NCBI GenBank assembly: GCA_942492635.1
Contig: CALOFP010000001.1
Location: 744,001 to 808,000 of the forward strand
Source of the DNA: CALOFP01 sp942492635
GTDB taxonomy: Bacteria > UBP6 > UBA1177 > CALOFP01
Reading direction: 5' to 3'
DNA: 64,000 nucleotides
A program made the translations under genes and the position numbers. The notes beneath the pieces are model-generated. The model saw only the letters and a program-made list of their open reading frames with translations. It ran no database searches and was not told the origin of the DNA. Below are positions 59,717-64,000 of this stretch, piece by piece; position 1 is the stretch's first letter; every line of letters begins with the position of its first letter.

Positions 59717-61859
59717 TTTCACCGTAGTATCGATATTGGTATTGGTAGTAGTACGATCCATATTTGCTGCCGGTCTTCATTTCAACGTTGTTGACGACTG
59801 TTCCGAATATTGAAATTGATGGATTCGAAAGCAGTCTAAGCCCCCTCTTCAAAATATCCCTGGAGATCTGTTTAATTTTTACTACGAGAATTATTCCATC
59901 CACAAGCGGTGAAATTGCCGCAGCGTCGGAAACAGCAACAATCGGCGGTGAATCGAAAATCACCATGTCGTACTTATCCTTAAGTTTTGCAACCATGTCC
60001 TTGAACTTGTTGGATTCAATCATCTCAGCGGGATTTGGAGGAATCGGGCCGCAAAAAAGAGCGTCAAGATCGCCGTAAACGTTTTTCTGAATAACTTCAT
60101 CCAGCCCCTTTTCGTCAAGCATGAAGTTGGAAATTCCCAATGTGTTGGGCTTTCCGAACAGCTTGTGAACTCTCGGCTTTCTCATATCCGTGTCAACCAG
60201 GAGAACCTTTCGGCCTGCCATAGACATACTAACTGCAAGATTTGACGAGACAGTTGTTTTTCCCTCCTGGGAAGCGGAACTCGTTATCAACAGGGACTTA
60301 ATATTTCCATCGGGATAGGAAAGCCTGACGTTGGTACGAATGGTTCGAAGGGACTCTACAGCAGGAGAGTGCATGCTTCCTTCAAAGGCAATCTCCCTGA
60401 TCTTTGCATCGTCAGGCACTGAAAAGCGAGGAAACACTCCGAGAACAGGCTTGTTTATAATACCTTCGAGTTCGTCAACATCCCTGATTCTCGTATCGAA
60501 GAACTCAACGACAATTACAGCAACGATACTCAAGAGTGTCGCAATTATAAGCGAGATCAGAACAGTTACCCGTACTCTCGGCTTTATGGGGGCTACGGGA
60601 GTGAGAGCCCTGTCTATGACACGAATGTTGTTTGATTTAAGCAGTGCGGTAAGATCAGCCTGCTTTGTCCTCTCAAGAACTATATCGTAAAGTCTTTTAT
60701 TGGTTTCAACATCCCTTTTCAACTTGTTGTAATCGATCTCAAGTCTATTCAATGCAATCGCGTTCGACTGGGCCTCCCTGAGCATTTTCTTTAGATTTTT
60801 AATCTCCCTCCCGAGAGTTTTCTTCTCCAGCCGATATCCGCTGACTATCCCCTTCACCTCGGTCAGGATTACCTTTTCAATTTTTCCAAGCTTCTCCCTC
60901 AATAATTTGACTTCCGGATGTTTCTCACCATAAAATTGGAGCTTTTCCGTCAACTTGGATTGGATATCAAGATACTGCATCTTCAACGAGTGAAGCATCG
61001 ACGTTGATGAACCGGCATTTTTCTTGAATATTTTCTCATCTGAAGAAAAAACGGATTGAAAACTTTCCGTATCAATTCCATCGAGCTCATCAATCTTTGC
61101 TGAAAGGGACTTCTCGTAAAGCAATTTTTCAGTCAGCTTCCCGTACACCCCGAAGATTCTTTCTGAAAGCATCCGCTGCTTTTCTTCAAAGGTAGTGGCA
61201 AGAACCTCGTTTTCCTGCTTGAAGTTATAGAGAGAAAACTCGGATGTTTCAAGCTGTCCCTTGAGGTTGAGACTTTGTTCGGAAAGCCACTTTGCCGCAT
61301 CTTTGGTAGCCGTAAACTTCTTCTCCATATTGAAATCGATATAGGCGTCAACAACAGCATTTGCGAGAAAAGATGCCGTTTCTGCGCTTCCATCGGAAAC
61401 ACTGATCTTAACAATATTGCTGTTCTTTTTGGGAACTACAGAGATCTTTCCCTGAATTATGGAAACGAGATCCATCTCCTTCTTTTCCCCGCCTTTGTCC
61501 GATCTCTCTTCATTCCGTTTCGGAACAAGCGAGTTCAGCACGGCACCCGGACCGAGATTTTCGACAACCTTCGAACTGACGGTACGACTCTTGATTATTT
61601 CGTACTGGGTGGTGTAGTACTCTCTGTTGATCCAGTAGTAACCCGCCGACTCGTTTGCAACGTCTTCAACGTTTCTACCGAGAACGTTTGCGGAATGGGG
61701 GGCAATTTCAATTGTAGCGGTAGCCTGATAAACCCTCTTTGCCTTGACGAGATATGCAGCAGCTACCGTATTTACGAGAATGAATACAGCAATAAAGAGA
61801 TATATGTGCTTTCTCAGAATTCTGTAGAAAAATTGAAAATCAAATTCTTTATCAAACAT
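59694..61859 (-). CDS. Wzc/BY-kinase-like polysaccharide co-polymerase
   Basis: The protein has 721 aa. N-terminal Wzz domain with first membrane helix (YLFIAVFILVNTVAAAYLV), a long coiled-coil periplasmic region (residues 100-400), a second helix near 430 (VLISLIIATLLSIVAVIVV) and a bacterial tyrosine kinase domain: SASQEGKTT (Walker A), VLLVDTDMRKPR (Walker A') and DMVIFDSPPIV (Walker B). A C-terminal tyrosine cluster (GSYYYQYQYRYYG) would be autophosphorylated. It controls polymer chain length and export together with the Wza-like lipoprotein just upstream. Confidence 0.92.
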   Translation of the reverse strand: MFDKEFDFQFFYRILRKHIYLFIAVFILVNTVAAAYLVKAKRVYQATATIEIAPHSANVLGRNVEDVANESAGYYWINREYYTTQYEIIKSRTVSSKVVENLGPGAVLNSLVPKRNEERSDKGGEKKEMDLVSIIQGKISVVPKKNSNIVKISVSDGSAETASFLANAVVDAYIDFNMEKKFTATKDAAKWLSEQSLNLKGQLETSEFSLYNFKQENEVLATTFEEKQRMLSERIFGVYGKLTEKLLYEKSLSAKIDELDGIDTESFQSVFSSDEKIFKKNAGSSTSMLHSLKMQYLDIQSKLTEKLQFYGEKHPEVKLLREKLGKIEKVILTEVKGIVSGYRLEKKTLGREIKNLKKMLREAQSNAIALNRLEIDYNKLKRDVETNKRLYDIVLERTKQADLTALLKSNNIRVIDRALTPVAPIKPRVRVTVLISLIIATLLSIVAVIVVEFFDTRIRDVDELEGIINKPVLGVFPRFSVPDDAKIREIAFEGSMHSPAVESLRTIRTNVRLSYPDGNIKSLLITSSASQEGKTTVSSNLAVSMSMAGRKVLLVDTDMRKPRVHKLFGKPNTLGISNFMLDEKGLDEVIQKNVYGDLDALFCGPIPPNPAEMIESNKFKDMVAKLKDKYDMVIFDSPPIVAVSDAAAISPLVDGIILVVKIKQISRDILKRGLRLLSNPSISIFGTVVNNVEMKTGSKYGSYYYQYQYRYYGENEETEKA

Positions 61860-62500
61860 TAGAAAAACCTTTCCGGTACATAGATTACATCCCCTGCGAT
61901 TAACGGAAATCGCTTCCTTTTACCCTTGACGATACTGTCTATATTGATTGTTATACGCTTTTCCCTGGTTCCATTTAATTTCCTTGTCAATATTACATTT
62001 TTCTTATCCGCAATCCGTGTAAATCCACCGGCTAGAGAGACTGCTTCCACAACTGACAGAGTGTCCTTGATTACATATCGACCAGCATTCTTGACTTCAC
62101 CCAAAACGTAGACCCCCTTACTCCTGAAATCTTTTACAAGAACAGTGACCTGAGGATTTTTAATAAAGCCATCCAGAAGAGAGTTCTCAATTTTCTTGGC
62201 AAGCTGGAAATTGTTCAGACCGAGAACGGAAATATCGCCTATTAGAGGCAGCGTTACCATTCCCTCGGGACTTACCTGGTACTCTCCGCTGATCTCCTTT
62301 TCACCGTAGACATCAACTTTCAGGATATCTCCTGAACCGATTATAAAACCGGATGAAATCATCCTGTTCAGTTCGCTTGTAATTTTCACATTTCTTTTCT
62401 CTTCATCACTCTTTACTGTCTCTGTCTTTTTCCCAAATTGCAGTGTACAGGAAAGAAACCCGAAGATAGAAATAGAAAAGATCAAAAACGCTTTTTTCAT
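61859..62500 (-). CDS. Wza-like polysaccharide export lipoprotein
   Basis: The protein has 213 aa from the ATG at 62500 (AAAGGA upstream); the frame opens at 62614 inside the upstream gene. Lipobox GFLSC. Poly_export domain (YRIGSGDILKVDVYGE type: FIIGSGDILKVDVYGEKE, VSPEGMVTLPLIGDISVLG) and SLBB-type repeats (GVYVLGEVKNAGRYVI). It ends NIDSIVKGK...VIYVPERFF without the long C-terminal helix of Wza, so it may form the outer-membrane exit with another protein, perhaps the adjacent barrel. It overlaps the Wzc-like start by one base (TAATG). Confidence 0.88.
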   Translation of the reverse strand: MKKAFLIFSISIFGFLSCTLQFGKKTETVKSDEEKRNVKITSELNRMISSGFIIGSGDILKVDVYGEKEISGEYQVSPEGMVTLPLIGDISVLGLNNFQLAKKIENSLLDGFIKNPQVTVLVKDFRSKGVYVLGEVKNAGRYVIKDTLSVVEAVSLAGGFTRIADKKNVILTRKLNGTREKRITINIDSIVKGKRKRFPLIAGDVIYVPERFF

Positions 62501-62531
62501 AAAAGTTTTCCTTTGATTTTCATAAGAGAAT

Positions 62532-63815
62532 TTAGTAGTCGACAACAATTGAGAGCATGGAACTATGAGTTGTGTAATCGTAAAAGACCTCACCGATTTT
62601 TTGCTGATCTCCATCCAAGAGCACTGTGGAATGATCGGTATCTCTCATTTCAAATGAATAGTTAAGAGCTAGACCCAACCAGTTGGTTATGTTGTATGCA
62701 ATGTTTGGTGAGACTTTATAGAGAATATCATCTCTTGTCTTGCCACTCTGTTCGTCTGTCACATTTTCACCGAAAGCAAGAAATCTGACATTTCCTTTAA
62801 GAGAAAGAAGAAGCTTCTTTCCCAAAAGTTTATACCACACACCGGCATAGATCTTATCCTGACGGTAATACTGATAGTCCGAAGACGGAGTGTAGTTTCT
62901 CAAATATCCGAGTTTTGCAATCAGCATTTCCGAATGCTTGTAAACAACTTCTGCGCCTGCGGTTACATCCTGTTTTTCGGTGAAGGAGAAGGTGTTCACA
63001 TAACCGGTGCTTAATTTGAGCGAAAACTTTGGGGTTATCTGACCTATGATACCTCCGAAGATATTGAGAGGAAGGGAGTTCTGACGGTCTCTTTCATCTC
63101 CTGAGTTATAATAATCCTGAAAAACAACAGAAGTGTTCAGAAAAAGGGCTGTTTTCGGGAAAAACTTCCACTTTGCATACAAATTCCCTCGATATGAAAG
63201 ATAGTTCTGATCACCGTAAATATCCTGCTCATAGTAGTTTAGAGAGACTCCTGCACTCAACTTAAGAAGAAGAGTTTCAGCAGGAGTAACCATAAAACCG
63301 GAAAGCTCAAATGTCTCCATTAAGTTGGCAGTCAGACCTGTGATGTTCTGACTTTCTGGAGATGAGTTCCTGGTAAATCTGTTTGAGAATTTGAATCGAA
63401 AAAAGGACTCCTTATTAAAAAGTCCGTCAACTTTTGAATTTATGTGAAGTGTGGAGAGATTTTCTGTCGTATCCTTCTCCTCAAGCCCAGTATAGAGATT
63501 GTAGTCCATCATTACGGAAATTCCCAGCGCCTTATCCCTGTCATCCATCAGAAACTTCAATCCAGGTGAAATATGAAAAATTATATCGGACACGGATTTC
63601 TGCTTGATACCGGACCCATCGGTTTCACTTAGAAAATAGGTCCTATCGGAACTTCTTGCAACATTCGACATGTATTCGGGTGCGAGAGATAGGTAAACAT
63701 CCAACCTGGAATTATCGGATAACCTGAAACCTTTCTGTTCTTCACCGTAAACCGCACCGATTGTAACAAAAATAATCAATATAGAAACTAGACACAATAC
63801 CACACTCTTCATCAT
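62532..63815 (-). CDS. Outer-membrane beta-barrel protein of exopolysaccharide operon
   Basis: The protein has 427 aa. Signal peptide KSVVLCLVSILIIFVTIGAVYG; the mature part is a long series of alternating beta strands (LYAKWKFFPKTALFLNTSVVFQ, YLRNYTPSSDYQYYRQDKIYAGVWYK) and ends SMLSIVVDY with a terminal aromatic. It resembles the barrel proteins encoded beside Wza/Wzc-type genes of exopolysaccharide clusters. It may be the polymer's outer-membrane pore where the Wza-like protein lacks its helical channel. GAGG lies before the start. Confidence 0.75.
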   Translation of the reverse strand: MMKSVVLCLVSILIIFVTIGAVYGEEQKGFRLSDNSRLDVYLSLAPEYMSNVARSSDRTYFLSETDGSGIKQKSVSDIIFHISPGLKFLMDDRDKALGISVMMDYNLYTGLEEKDTTENLSTLHINSKVDGLFNKESFFRFKFSNRFTRNSSPESQNITGLTANLMETFELSGFMVTPAETLLLKLSAGVSLNYYEQDIYGDQNYLSYRGNLYAKWKFFPKTALFLNTSVVFQDYYNSGDERDRQNSLPLNIFGGIIGQITPKFSLKLSTGYVNTFSFTEKQDVTAGAEVVYKHSEMLIAKLGYLRNYTPSSDYQYYRQDKIYAGVWYKLLGKKLLLSLKGNVRFLAFGENVTDEQSGKTRDDILYKVSPNIAYNITNWLGLALNYSFEMRDTDHSTVLLDGDQQKIGEVFYDYTTHSSMLSIVVDY

Positions 63816-63837
63816 ACAGCCTCAAACCCCATATAAA

Positions 63838-64000
63838 TCAGGTTTCTCTACTGACCACAACATCTGGAGGAGTTGTGACTTCGGTTTCTTTCTCCTCATT
63901 ATCCTCAGATATGCCCCCTTCACTCTCCGGAGTGTCGGTAGGTCCCCCTATCTGATCCGTACCTCCTGCATCGGCAGTATCATCTACAGCAGTACTTTCC
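63838..64000 (-). CDS. Partial CDS, acidic C-terminal tail, continues past window end
   Basis: An open frame on the minus strand runs in from the window edge to a stop at 63838-63840. The visible 54 codons encode an acidic, Thr/Asp/Glu/Pro-rich tail (ADAGGTDQIGGPTDTPESEGG, then TTPPDVVVSRET), like the linkers of the exported proteins here. It lies 22 bases before the barrel gene, probably in the same operon. No domain can be seen. Confidence 0.6.
   Translation of the reverse strand, partial: ESTAVDDTADAGGTDQIGGPTDTPESEGGISEDNEEKETEVTTPPDVVVSRET

Overview
The window reads as a chromosome segment of a motile, Gram-negative bacterium of moderate GC content. The evidence is polysaccharide-export and capsule-kinase genes, C-terminally aromatic outer-membrane barrels, many lipoproteins and a flagellar export cluster. 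Several features (an AgmX/PglI-type C-terminal domain, an ELWxxDGT-repeat lipoprotein, acidic lipoprotein linkers, a gingipain-like C25 protease, and the order flhB-flhA-flhF-flhG-fliA) suggest a deltaproteobacterial/myxobacterial-like lineage, but the species cannot be named from this sequence.

Layout: 0-6.4 kb holds an M61-peptidase-like protein that seems to lack its zinc motif, two tandem membrane-associated GTPases and a small lipoprotein. 6.5-15.3 kb holds an OPT transporter with a PqqD-like partner, a C25 protease, a porin, a Cys-rich secreted protein and a lipase-like hydrolase. 15.5-19.5 kb holds a PLP aminotransferase divergent from tryptophanase, then a 77-aa unknown gene. 19.5-30.5 kb holds a Kef-type antiporter fused to a PTS EIIA domain, a 1017-aa repeat lipoprotein, a multi-domain thioredoxin-fold protein and dnaE. 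31.2-37.3 kb is the flagellar operon, with a possible sigma-54 promoter. 37.9-39.6 kb encodes an OB-fold lipoprotein and an endonuclease/exonuclease/phosphatase-family lipoprotein. 39.8-42.2 kb is an IS91-family element with a tyrosine recombinase. 42.4-46.3 kb is a metal/metalloid island: arsenosugar genes divergent from a CadC/SmtB-type repressor and a Zn/Cd/Pb exporter. 46.4-47.9 kb is an LRR lipoprotein between direct repeats. 47.9-57 kb holds pth, dacB, a very long Lys/Glu/Pro/Ala-rich protein with a TetR regulator, a PEPCK-like protein with altered active site, and thioredoxin. 57-64 kb, all on the minus strand, runs from an outer-membrane barrel through Wza- and Wzc-like proteins to RlpA/SPOR, SpoIID and queA.

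The most unusual content is intergenic. Four spacers carry the same element, built of degenerate units with a strict 41-bp period and always in the same orientation. One copy is split by the IS91-family element; deleting 39785-42204 restores the 41-bp phase exactly and leaves a GAAC (GTTC on +) target at the junction. Another copy supplies the stop codon of fliA. The spacers also hold 30-bp palindromes with shared CGTAG ends, CCCCTCTT palindromes and a CATCAC short tandem repeat. Two secreted proteins share a C-terminal GCSLI tail that could be a sorting signal.
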